Notes: generated from the letters alone by a model not told the origin. DNA of 64,000 nucleotides from Polytrichum commune (GCA_950295325.1 OX485808.1:37409180-37473179); one strand, 5' to 3'. Positions 47,905 to 59,428 are shown, numbered from the stretch's first letter. Made by a program: numbers and translations.

Positions 47905-49090
47905 AGGAGAGACACCGTTGACGGAGCTCGACATCAGAAGGAGAGACATCGCCGCCGAGAGACTACCTGTTTACTGAAGGAGAGACATCACTGAGACATC
48001 GAAGGAAAGACATCGCTGAGGCACCGGAGGAGAGACATCACTAAGACACCGAGGGAGAAACATCGCCGAGGCACCGAAGGAGAGACATCGTTGAGACACC
48101 GAAAGAAGACACTGCTGAGACACCGAAGGAAGACACTGCTGAGACACCGAAGAAGAGACATCGCCGAAGCACCGAAGGAGAATTATTGCTGACGGAGTTT
48201 TGACACCAACAGGAGAAACGTCGTTGCGGAGAGCCCATTGCTCTATCGAAGGAGAGACACCGTTGCCGAAAAGACCCACTGTTACCATAGTCAACTCTAA
48301 CCCACAGTGCACCGTAGTGCTGAGAGATATATGCTTTAAACAACACTGTTGGGTTTGCATTAGAGATACTTGGATCTGCTAGTTTGTAGCAAAGATCCAC
48401 CAAATCTTCCATTCTGATCAAAATATTAGATTCATAGTACAGACTGTTGTCTGCCGAAGGTAGAGAGAAGGGTCCCGAGAGAAACTACCACAATACTTAG
48501 ACTACCGCATGTTGTGACTACAGAGTACTGCAGCAAGTATTACAGGAGTTGGTAAAGTTGTAGCCGACACCCATTAGATTGATATCATTGTCTAGAGAGC
48601 CAAAGAACACCTACCGATCTACTGAGGGCTGAACTTGTTGAATACAGAGAGTGCACTAAGAGTACCAACTCCATCCAGTACCTTAGTACGAGTGCAGATA
48701 GTAAGCTGATCTACTGAATGAGGAAACGGCCAACTGACACCGATCACTGTAGAAGAGAACCCAACACAGATAGATATAGTAGTGCATATCAAACCCGCAT
48801 ACTCTGATTCTTCCACTTAGATCTCATTAGTGAGTGCATTCTGGACCTGCACCGAAAGCTGAAGAAAATAAGTATCAAGTAGTTCAAATATCAATCTCTA
48901 GAAATAACCAGTGGGTGAAGAAGATATCTTGTTGCTCCTGCACCGAAATTTCTTGGCTCTGCACCAAAGTTTCAGGCTCCGCACCGAAGTCTCTACACCA
49001 AACAAACCCAAGCCAAGCAGGAGTTGCGGCAACCTCAAACGGACCTCAAGACCTGGAATGCAGCTTTGCACCGAACGGAGGATTGTGAAA
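47905..49090. repeat. degenerate CACCGAA minisatellite region
   Basis: Between about 47935 and 48260 a variable 20-30-base unit around GACACCGAAGGAGAGACATC repeats more than ten times. Further on (48848-49078) the motif GCACCGAA or GCACCAAA recurs five more times. Open minus-strand frames over it (47971-48421) are repeats of one peptide pattern and not convincing genes. Whether it belongs to the LINE downstream is unknown. Confidence 0.6.
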
Positions 49091-49623
49091 ATCTGCTGCC
49101 GAGACAAAAACTGCTGCCGAAACAGAAGGTGTTGGTGTATTAAGGTAAGGACTTCTAAAACCGAAACCTTTTTCAATTTCAGTTGCATATAGAGGAAACT
49201 ACACAAGCACTCACTTAGCTTAGCACATTAGCCACTCATAACAGGGCAGCTCTCACATTAAACACAAACACACTAATTCACAAAGTAAAACTTTTTGTTG
49301 CAAGAATCCTCACTTAGAGCGCACCCACTAGGAGAATAGACACATAGCATTTCAATTCCTAGTAGTAGAAGTAGGTTACTTAGAAAAATGAGGTTTGCTC
49401 ATGCAACCTTCATTACTCTTGTTTTCTGGCTCACAGCCACTTCATATTGGATAAACTCTCATGGTACACACTCTCACACATTCTATGCATGCTTCTTCCC
49501 TACAAACAACATCCAAACAGGCCCACAACTTAATTTGTGGAATGGAGTTGTAACAGGGGTAATAAACTTTGCTATATCTCCACAAAAATATGTCACTTAC
49601 TTAAAAATTGTACTTGTAACAGA
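49091..49623. other. possible 5' leader of the LINE
   Basis: No repeat end or target duplication marks where the LINE starts. A frame at 49388-49702 (+) overlaps ORF1 in another frame and is not supported as a gene. Confidence 0.3.
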
Positions 49624-51130
49624 ATGTCTTCATCCGCCAACGTTGCTGCCACTACTAGGAAACTTTTTGAGCAAAAAAATGATAATATGGATATTGTGTT
49701 GAATGGTCAAAAACGGTCAGTCGGGGTAATGATTGTATCAAGCCAAAAAAAGGCTAAGGGGAAAGAAATCGCCCCCCAACGCCCCCCCCTTTTGGTTTGG
49801 ATACCATACACTCAATACACTAGCATGTGACAATGGTGAAATGTTAGAACCTACTCTTTTAGTTAGTGAACTCATAAGATTTGGGATGGAACATAATGAC
49901 GCATTAGAACACTTAGAAGCTTTTCCCTCATTTCCATACATTCCCCAAGAAGCTTGGCCTTCTAAGAGATTGGATGGAAAAGAGGGCGGGCATTTTAACC
50001 TTACTCAAGTTCCGTTTGATGTTGAGGTTGATGAAAATGGATTTTCTCTAGATTATCAAATTGCCATAGCATTTGAGTTATGTGATCGAAATCTAACAAG
50101 AGATGAAATCTATGCAAAAACGGAAGCTAGACTGGAAAAAATGAACATTCAACTAGGAGAAGTGCTAGATGACCCGATTGCTATACTTTATTTTCACGGC
50201 TCTAAGAGGTGGAGTGGAACAATTAAACTCCACATCAAGAATCCGTTAAAAGATGCTAATGATCTCTTACTAGGAATAAGATCATTCATCCTCAAATTGG
50301 ACAACATTTCTTATTGTAGGGAAAAGGTCTTCAAGTCGTTTGACTCAATAGCAATAGCAAGTTTACTTTCGGTTAAAATTTCTAGTCCAACACTCAAGGA
50401 CAAGAAATGGTTCCAACTACATGAGGAGATAGTAAATGATAGCTTCAAACGAGGATATGAGTTTGAAGTTACCAACGTACAAAAAAATGATAATACAGAA
50501 TTTGCTTGGATAAAAACCCCATCCCCGGACCAAGCTAAGAAAATTAAAACTTACAAGATTTCATTCTTTAATGAAATCATGGAAGTTAACTTTGCTAGTA
50601 CCGAGAAACTTTCAGAGGATGACAAAGCTAGGAAAAATATGGTGGTTTTAATTGCAAAAAACCAAAACAAAACCAAAACAACCGCTGCCTTAGAGGAGGG
50701 AATAAAGAAACTCTTTGGAGATGAAAACGTAGCGGGTATTTTCTTCCGATTAGAAAAAAGAAAACATGTGGGTTCATGCAATGTGCAGTGTCTAAACGCA
50801 GCGGTATACAAGAAATATGTGAAGCAAAATCACCTAATTCTTGGCAAATACGTTGAATTTTCACCCCATCCCAAAAGCCTAGATGGAATTGACGCGCCCT
50901 CCCCAATAGAACTTACTAGACTTGGGTTTTCGGATGTGAATACCGCACTTGCAAACACAATCCAAGCAATGGAAAAAACACCTTCGAAAGGATACACAAA
51001 AGCGGACTTAAGCAAGATGGTTAAAGAGGCGGTAAATAAACGGGCAGTAGTAATTCGGAAAGAGATGAGCCTCCTTAAAGAGGAAATTGTAGAAGAAGCA
51101 AGAATGTATGCCGATAAAGTACAAGCATAA
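49624..51130 (+). CDS. LINE ORF1 protein, RRM-like
   Basis: Best start is ATG 49624 (MSSSANVAATTRKLFEQKN). One frame change occurs at the C-runs near 49772-49790; from there 49791-51130 is fully open. The protein would be about 500 residues with a basic N-terminus (SSQKKAKGKE). A region near residues 140-200 (WSGTIKLHIKNP) and another near 340-420 (MVVLIAKN, then VAGIFFRLE and LGKYVEFSPHP) have the beta-alpha-beta spacing of RRM folds. The C-terminus is a charged helix, perhaps a coiled coil. LINE ORF1 proteins typically bind their own RNA. Unlike ORF2, base composition is not strongly C-over-G. RRM is inferred from pattern, not from an alignment. Confidence 0.7.
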
Positions 51131-51244
51131 TCAAATCGCAACTCAAGAATTCAAATTGCACTCCTCCAAAAGCAAATGCGCATCACCCTCGAAACCCTCC
51201 AAGCGGATCACCCCGACACACCCGAAATTGAAGGTCATATGGAC

Positions 51245-51715
51245 ACGTCAAACTAGTTTTGACATTCGTAGCGACAAGGAAAAACAAAACAAAAGTATAT
51301 TTTTATACAAAATACAACAAAAATAAATTCAAATACCATATAGTATTACTAAATACTAGAAGTAAAAAATGAGTTTCTACATACGTAACATCAAGAAAAC
51401 ATAAAATAAAAGTATGTTTCTATACAAAACACAAAAACAAATACCGTATAGTATTATTAAATACTATACGTATAAAAAAAATTATATACAAAACAACAAG
51501 TAAATATAAAATATAAAATAATTATATATAAAATACAATAAAAAAACAATACAAACACCGTATAGTATTCTTCAACACTATACGGACAAGATTAATTCTG
51601 ACATACGTAATATCAAAAACATATAATATAAAATTATATTTATATACAAAATACAACAAACATATTTACAAATACCGTATAGTATTATTAAATGATATAT
51701 GTAAAAAACTCACAA
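51245..51715 (+). repeat. four tandem units of about 115 bp, each with a hairpin
   Basis: Hairpins start near 51335, 51445, 51558 and 51676, so the spacing is 110-118 bp. The second has perfect 11-bp arms CGTATAGTATT / AATACTATACG around ATTA (51445-51470). The third has perfect 9-bp arms CCGTATAGT / ACTATACGG (51558-51585). The first and fourth are worn. Between hairpins the units share ACATACGTAA, ATCAA and TATACAAAATACAACA. It lies between ORF1 and ORF2 and could be a promoter, RNA-structure or translation element. Confidence 0.8.
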
Positions 51716-51956
51716 CACACATTCTAAAACCAAACAAAACAATCATAGCACTTACCAATACCATTCTAAGAATACAAATAAATAAAATAAAAACAAAGAC
51801 GCCCATTAAACACACAATAATCAACACACAGACAAATAAACAACCGGTATCACACAATAAAAAGACGCTCACACAAACTAAAAGGTTACTCACAACTAAT
51901 ATAAAAATAAGAATATTCACCAAACTCCTTATAAAACACCAAACAAAATACCAAAT

Positions 51957-52146
51957 GGCCTCGGCCTGCCGGCCTCGCCACAAAAATAAATAAACAATAT
52001 ACCCACACCTACACGAATCCTATCACAACCACTTTATACACATAAAATATAAATCTCATTCTAAACATAAACTTTAATTGAAACATCGCCTTCAACATAA
52101 AACGGCCTCGGCCTCCCGGCCTCCCGGCCTCGCCACAAAAATAAAA
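51957..52146 (+). repeat. paired GC-rich islands in the LINE spacer
   Basis: GGCCTCGGCCTGCCGGCCTC at 51957-51976 and GGCCTCGGCCTCCCGGCCTC at 52104-52123 are both followed by CGCCACAAAAATAAA; the second has an extra CCCGGCCT unit. They stand out in an A-rich, G-poor spacer. The role is unknown. Confidence 0.75.
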
Positions 52147-52244
52147 ACAAATACCAAATCGTAAACAACTGGACACCTAACACAATAACAGACCACACAC
52201 CTAAAGACAACACAAATACACACTTCTCAACCAAACAAATATGA

Positions 52245-54112
52245 AACAAAATACCCGCCTTACCTAACATTTTTACAACAACTAGATTCATACTTACCAA
52301 ATATCTAGAAATAAACAAGAAAAAACCAAAAACGATACAACTTCATGGGTACTACTTCATTAACAAACTAACATTATTAAAATGTGGAGATATAAAACCC
52401 AACCCTGGACCAATGCCTGATATTTTACACACACATCCCGCTTCACACAAAAAGAGAGCCAAAGAATATTTTATTCCAAATACGATAAAACTGCAACTCG
52501 AATATCAACACATAGCTACCACATTTGAACCCATACTAAAACATAATCATCCATTACATCACCAAACAACCACTATGTATACATACTTACATCAATACAT
52601 CCAAACACAAAGCCATTCCCCATCAACTCACATACTATACGCCTTAATCATCACTATAAACCCCTCAATAAACACATGTACCAATATACTAGCCCAACCA
52701 CACATTAACCACTTTAACAATATATGGACCAACACACTTATTATTAGGCTAGCCAACCTTAACAACCCTCCCGAATGGCATATTCTAACACAACATCCAT
52801 ACACTACATTTGTAGAAAATAACCAAGATATAATACTCCCAAAAAATACTATACATACTGAACTATATGAATTCATCCACGGCCAAGAAACCCCACTTAC
52901 TCCAGCCACACTCCAAAGAAAATTTCCCTATCTTCCAGAAAAATTAATAACCGAATTTCTCCGATACCTAGAAAACATAAACGAATACTCACACCCGCCT
53001 CCACTCCCAAACACCCCTACACCAACTTCAAGAAACGTCATAAATATCAATCACGAAACAAACATGATAACTTGGAATGCCTCATCGCTTAACACAGCCT
53101 TACCAAATCTACAAAGCCTAATAAACTACTTCTTCAGAAACACTGCAATCATTAATATCCAAGAAACCAAATTGACAACAACTAAATCAACAAAATACAT
53201 ACTAAATTTATTCCCTGAATACAAACTTATTTTTACCAACACGCACGCCCTCACAAGATGTATACAACAAATAATGCCTTACACCCCCGGAAGAGGTGGC
53301 CTACTCACACTAATTCATAACAAATACGCATTTCCCGGAAACGTCACCAAGATCTCTTCACCAGCAAACATTTCTCCATACTTACAAATAAACAATCACC
53401 CACTCCTATCATGGCTAATCATACACATGTATATGCCCACACACTTAGAAGATATCCACCTCATTCCGTACCTCAAAACCGCAATCACTAATCAAATCAT
53501 TGCACATCCAAACCACACGCACATCCTATGTGGTGATTTTAACCGAGACATTGCACTCACTGGTAGACAAAACTATAACAATAACACACCTTCACAAGAA
53601 GAAGACATACAATGAAAAAACTTCACCACAACCCTCAATTTAGAATATATTCCTACGGACACTATCCTCTCTAGACAATGAAGCTATAATTACACATCAA
53701 CCAACCTTATAGACGGCTTCTATATCAACTCACCAGACAATAACAGATTCACCTCCAAAACAAACACAGACATGAATCTAAACTCATACCACTACCCATT
53801 CATTCTGCACATACCCCAAAACACACTTATAGCTAGACCCCTACTCCCCACGAATATCACACCAACCAGAATACTAAACCCAATCCCTCCGGAAAACTTA
53901 GAAAAATTCAATATAGAATTTATCGAAACATACTCCACGCAACTAAACGAACTAACCAAATTACTAGAGGACCACAACCACCTCAACCCTGATCAATGGC
54001 AAGAAGCCTGTGAAACACTACACAATATTGTAGAAAAAATCTCTTAAACCATTGAAAAAACCTGCAAAGCACCCCAATACCATCCCTCACGAACAAAACT
54101 GCACAGCAAGGT
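52245..54112 (+). pseudogene. LINE ORF2: N-domain and APE endonuclease
   Basis: After the NPGP motif comes an unassigned domain of about 215 residues, then an exonuclease-endonuclease-phosphatase fold from about 53060. Catalytic-type blocks are visible in order: TWNASSLN, IQETKL, GRGGLLTLI, IHMYMPT, CGDFNRD and, past two stops, NLIDGFYI. This enzyme nicks target DNA to prime reverse transcription. In-frame stops are TGA at 53613, TGA at 53678 and TAA at 54043. The frame changes near 54110 and the reading continues in another frame to about 54386. Confidence 0.8.
52371..52415 (+). other. 2A-like motif just before the ORF2 ATG
   Basis: Translation in the ORF2 frame gives LLKCGDIKPNPGP directly before the first methionine (52413). 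Established 2A peptides follow DxExNPGP and cause ribosome skipping before the last proline; here K stands where E is usual, so activity is doubtful. The frame is open upstream to 52245 without any ATG. Similar NPGP motifs are known at the N-termini of several LINE ORF2 proteins. Confidence 0.65.
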
Positions 54113-54499
54113 GGCTTCCTGCCACGAAAGCTATCTAAAGAATGGAAAAAACACCTTGAAACATATCACCTTATTAGAAAAACTATATACATTGCAAAAA
54201 ACAACCCACACTGGTAAACTCACCCTATCTTAAATGAAATTCGAAATCACCAAAATGTATTAATCCCACACACACCCACAACAACCACTCCTCCAAATGA
54301 ATGGATAGACATCATAGCTGCCATCGCAAAAACTGCTAATAAAGACGCCAGAAAAATCACCAAAAAAAATCCAAAGACTGTATTCTAAAAGTTGTATCAA
54401 AATACCAACAAATGTATGAAAAAACCCCAAAAAGATAAATATGAAAGTCTTCAAACACTCCGAAACCTCCCCCCTAGACTCCATCACGGATAGACAAAA

Positions 54500-56560
54500 C
54501 AATATCCTAACTAGCCCTGAAGACATTGCAAAAGAAATACACATCCAACAATCCATCAGTAACCGCCCAACAGTACCCACATGTCACTATCATAATATTC
54601 ACCCACCATACTGCACATGAGGTGTTAGGCAATACCCATGGCACGACCTAGAAGGATTTACAATCGATCAACGTGGTGAACCCCAAATTCCCCTGCACAC
54701 ATACTTTGACCAAGAAACATACGACTTCTGCCTTAAAAACCTAGGCAACAACAAAACTCCGGGCCCAGACAAAATTCCTAATTCAATCTTAAAAAATATG
54801 CCCCCACGGTTTCACAAACTACTCTATTTATTCTTCAAACACTGCTACAAACAAAAGCAAATTCCCGCATCGTGGAAAACCAGTTTAACAATTTTACTAT
54901 ATAAGAAAGGTGACCCGTCAAAACTTACCAACCACAGATCTATCGCACTAGCTAACACCATATATAAATTATATACAAACACACTAACATCTATCATTTC
55001 AGCTTATGGGGAAAGATACCAAATATTGCATAACAGCCAAAAAGGATTTAGAGCTGAAAGAGGAACATCTAGGCAACTTCAACTCCTCATTGCAGCATTA
55101 GAAGATGCTAGACTTACGAACCAAGATATATACATCCTCTACATCGACTTCAAAAATGCTTTCGGCTCCATTGACCATGCAAGACTTTTATCCATAATGA
55201 AGGACATGGGCTATCCAACTGACGCCATAAACCTCGTCGGGAACATATACTCACAAGCATCTACCATATTTACGGGAGAACACTTTGGTAAAACCCTACC
55301 TATCCCCATTCAAAGAGGTACAATACAAGGAGACACTCTCAGCCCATATTTATTTATAATATTTTTAGAACCCCTCCTTAGATGCCTACACCAAGGCGAT
55401 AATGGATATACCTTCGGAACATCTAAAGAAAAAATTACATCCGCAGCATATGCAGATGACTTGGCAGCTATTGCTAACAAATTAAAATCATTACAAGTAC
55501 AACTAAATAAATTAGACAAATTCTGCGGATGGGCAAGAATGGACCTCGGAATACCCAAATGCGCTATGACCGGATGTCCTAATAAATCAAAAATTAATCC
55601 CATAACATTCAAAGCCTTGATCCAATCTACTAATATAAATTATAGAAACCAACCAATTCCAGTTTTAAACCAACACGAACCATACACTTATCTTAGAATA
55701 AACCTCGCACCTTCACTTAAATGAAAAACACAAATAAACACCACTACAACAAAAATTATCAAACAATGTCAAGCCCTCGTAGCATGCCCAGCCACCATGA
55801 AGCAAAAAATCAACATGGCAGACACAGTCATACGTGCTGGAATAGCCTATAGCTTTTATGCAGTACAATACTCTATTCCGGCCATAAAAAAACTCGACAA
55901 AAAGATTATAACACTCCACAAGACAATATGCGGATTACTGAAATGTACATCTAATATTGCTACACAACTTCCACATGATCTATTCGGAATTAAAGCATTC
56001 TCACTATAAAATGCCTACCTGCGCTGTATTGGAGAACAACTATAAAACGCCCTCAATGACAAAGGTAGACTTGGCAAAATCTATTATGGCTTGACATAAT
56101 TTATACTAGCTAAATTTGGAGGCTCCAAAGAAATAACCCGCATTAAATACCACCACTACGTTAGATTACCTATCACCAGAACGTTATTCCTACTCAAACA
56201 TGAAGCTGGAGTCCACCTAAAAAGCACAATAGATACATTTCTATTAAATCCGTCCCCACTCGAAACCGCATGGTTGAAAGAAGCACAAAACCTACAGGGC
56301 CTAAATCCCAACACTTCACTTAAACTATTACAAAAACTTCTATTGCATAATATAATAAAATTAGAACAAATAATCATGCCCAACGGTGTCACCTTAATGA
56401 ACCCAGATGACTTTAAAATATACCACTCCAACCCTACAAAACTCATAAAGAGTGCATTAAACATTGCAAACCAATTATTCTGCCACCCTTCCTGTCACCG
56501 AGAATGTCCACTCCCATGCCCACACCACTATCCTCCACGAACCCTAAAAATGATTATACA
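54500..56560 (+). pseudogene. LINE ORF2: reverse transcriptase
   Basis: Open at 54798-55724 with the order TPGPDKIP (54752 onward), LLYKKGDP, HRSIAL, YIDFKNAF (motif A, about 55140), RGTIQGDTLSP (motif B), AAYADDLA (motif C, YADD at about 55449) and YLRINLAP. All catalytic aspartates are kept. Stops include TGA at about 54617 and TGA at about 55722; the latter follows PSLK where related enzymes usually have Trp. Downstream, the same frame runs on to about 56564 with several TAA stops. The sequence resembles, from memory, LINEs of oomycetes, Glomeromycota and green algae more than plant L1; this is untested. Confidence 0.85.
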
Positions 56561-57226
56561 ATAATAAACCACAACATCCTTCCTCAACACCCAACTCCCC
56601 CTATACACACCCCGAACCCCCCGGTCCCCCACCTACCCCCACCTCCCAATAATATGCTTAAAAACCCCCGTAAATTTCTCATACACACAATACTTGACCA
56701 CAAACAACGACAACTCACAGATTCTAATGGGATACAAAGAAAAGACACATCATATCTATGCCAATGGATTACCCCAAATAATAATACATACAACAAATGG
56801 CGCACCCAAAGAGATTTATTCCCCTATTGTGACGCATATACTAGTCATCACAACACCGAACTACTTACCCAATATTATACAAAAAGACAACACAAACACT
56901 TCTCAAACATTATCAATGCATACTTCTCCATAGAACAACAACGAGACACTAAATACGTTATCCCTGCCACAATTATCCCATTGGCACATATCTTCATTAA
57001 TGAATGCAATCCAGAGAGTGACATCGAAACAAATACTAACACTATCCAAACACAATTCGACGTCGCTCACATATATGAAGACAACGGTCGGCACCTCATT
57101 ACCATCTCAAAAACTAGATTATTGTGGTTATGGAAACAATACCATCAAGCTAAAGATACCCCACATAATCTAGAACCACCTACCCAATCATTTGAAACAG
57201 AAATCGTGTGGCTATACCAAAGGTAA
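56504..57226 (+). pseudogene. LINE ORF2: proline-rich linker
   Basis: A frame distinct from the RT part. A proline-rich run (about 56580-56640) is followed by about 180 residues with no recognised fold. It joins by frame change to the methyltransferase-like region near 57210. Confidence 0.5.
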
Positions 57227-58380
57227 AATACCGTATTCCAAAAAACGATCAACTTAAACTTGCCCAATATACAATACCAACTCCAATACTAGACTTCCTA
57301 ATAACATCCTTCAATATCAACCATTCATACTTCTCATCCCCAGTTACTTGCTCCATACAAGTCACCCAATTCCACTCACCATTCTCCAGGGATAGAATAT
57401 TTGGATCCCTAGGAAAAGCGTTTGACCAAAAATGGAAGGGAATTGGTTACGCCCACCCCCATAACGCAACAGACTTACAACAAGCCATCCATTGGGCCCG
57501 CATTGCGGCCAAAAATGATCTAAATACAATCACTATACTTATTTCAAAAGATATGAATTGGTACCACAATTTTAACCCATATACTGGCCCATTCTCGGAC
57601 ACACACATCATTGCCCACTTTGCAGCAGACACCATTATATACGAAGAACCCACAATTCCCCCCGAACTCAATATCACGAGGAAAGAATTATCAACATTAC
57701 GAATATTCTGTATCCACCACCAAAACAATCACATCGGTACCTACGAACAAATGAATCAACTCCCCAACATAGCAAATAACCTCCAAATATTACAAATTCA
57801 CACACAAATTGCACCACCCACCCCCGTGAATACCGCCGTTAACCCTAGCAAAAAATGGGCTAAATCTAACTACCCAAACACACCCGTAAATAATAACACA
57901 CCTATTCCACAACTCCCAGATTACCAAACTAACTTACCACTAAAATTCCACCCTCAATTCATCTACTACACAGACGGTTCTTTCATGAAACCCAAAGAAA
58001 TTAACCCTGGAGTATGGAGAAGAGAAAGAGCCGGCTATGGAATCTATAGCCCCAAGGGCCTTAACATCTCCAAAAGACTACATGGACACCAAAACATACT
58101 ACGAGCATAAATGATAGCAATACATGAAACACTAACAACCATTAATACATTATACCCAAACGAACCCGCATACATATTTACCGACAGTCTAAACGTATTA
58201 CACTTACTCAACACACAAATTAAACACCCCACACTTCACAATAGCCACCCGACCAAATTACCCTCGCCACCATGGTACAACTACTTCAAAACTGGACACA
58301 ACCAATCACACTATACAAAGTTAGAGCACACATCAACATTGACGGCAACGAACAAGCAGACAAATTGGCAAAAGAAGGAC
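57208..58380 (+). pseudogene. LINE ORF2: methyltransferase-like region and RNase H
   Basis: At about 57330-57720, FSRDRIFGSLGKAFDQKWKG then AHPHN, ILISKDMNWYHNF and EEP match the order of blocks in phage Dam-type adenine methyltransferases (...F.DAF...W.G...NPPY...WI.KA), but NPPY is replaced by AHPHN, so it would be inactive. RNase H follows: YYTDGSF (about 57964), then FTDSLNV (about 58178). The usual catalytic Glu in RAE is a TAA stop here (58108-58110). Its last block, HINIDGNEQADKLAKEG, is in another frame from 58272. The methyltransferase call is a hunch; the RNase H is firm. Confidence 0.6.
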
Positions 58381-59428
58381 TAGAACTAGAGCACAGAATT
58401 GCCATTCATCCATATGAGCATGCTCATGCCACCCCATACTACTACCAAAAGGACATTTGGGCCTCAATGACGGACGTTCCTGATAAAGGCCCCGTTAGAT
58501 TCCTAGAAAAACAAATTATTAAATACGATAGGGAAAACAACTTGGAAAACATGGCCACACAAACCCCCAACACTTACAAATGGACAGGAAATGCAGATAT
58601 AGATAAAGAACTTTCTAACGAATTCTGGGAAAACCCGGAAGTCACGGATAAACAAAAATCATGCCTCATCAAATTCCGAACAGGAACCTATATGGGCAAT
58701 GCTCGAAAACAATTGTTCTTCGGTAGACAAACATATCCCTCTATTACATGCCCCATTTGCACCTCATACGAACCGGACACGTGGTTACATGTACTACTTA
58801 CGTGTAAACAACAACATATACATTCACTCCACGTCAAAAGACACAACAAAGCAGTATGGGAAATTAGGAAACTACTAATCTCATATGAGAAATCTAGATG
58901 TTATACTCTCATGAATGTTGGCACTTTCAATAATACACCCTAGGAAAACACCATTCCCAACTGGCTACTTCCTTGCACATGCGGTACACAAAGATGCCAT
59001 TGTAACTCCATATTTAGACCTGACATCCTCTGTGTTAGAGGATTACCATACCAAAATGACCCCCCCCCCCCACAGACTTGGACCCCAACCTCACCATACA
59101 ATTCCTTGAATTTACATACTGTAATGATAGATTCTCTCCAGAAACACTCGAAGCAGAAAATAACAAGTACAAACCATTAATTGATAGTATTGCTGCTAGA
59201 GGATGGAAAGTTGACCCCCTTATTATAATCACCGCTGGCGCTAGAGCCACTACACACATTCCTTCAATGAAATCACTCAAAAATAAATTTAAAATACCTA
59301 TGTCTACCATTAAAAATACCTTTAAAAACATCAATACTATCGCTATAAAATATGCCATGACTATCCTCCTACACAAAAGAAGAATAGAAAACCATCAACC
59401 ACTACCCCAAACACTAGACCCCCCTTAG
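58272..59428 (+). pseudogene. LINE ORF2: RNase H end, cysteine clusters, RLE-like endonuclease
   Basis: Starts with the final RNase H block. Next is CPICTSYEPDTWLHVLLTC (about 58750-58800), a C2HC finger. After a TAG (58941-58943) come CTCGTQRCHC and FRPDILCVRG (about 58970-59035). After a C-run and frame change, IQFLEFTYCNDRFSPE then NNKYKPL and VDPLIIITAGARATTH follow. The RPD...EFT...K order and the preceding cysteines are typical of the PD-(D/E)XK restriction-like endonuclease of R2-type LINEs. The C-terminus reads ILLHKRRIENHQPLPQ and stops at 59428. Confidence 0.75.

Noticed and set aside
47971-48421. two overlapping minus-strand frames of about 125 codons
   Set aside because: They are one short peptide pattern repeated over a minisatellite.
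47500-49400. possible LTR-type element in the GC-richer stretch
   Set aside because: No paired terminal repeats, primer-binding site or gag/pol motif could be seen.
49388-49702. 104-codon frame upstream of ORF1
   Set aside because: It overlaps the likely ORF1 start in another frame and shows no domain.
51335-51700. regularly spaced hairpins considered as a CRISPR array
   Set aside because: The genome is eukaryotic, there are no Cas genes, the whole unit repeats rather than short repeats with unique spacers, and it sits inside a LINE.
52245-58943. alternative genetic code with TGA read as Trp
   Set aside because: TGG is used for Trp many times in the same region, TAA stops also occur, and the host genes use the standard code. 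G-to-A decay is simpler.
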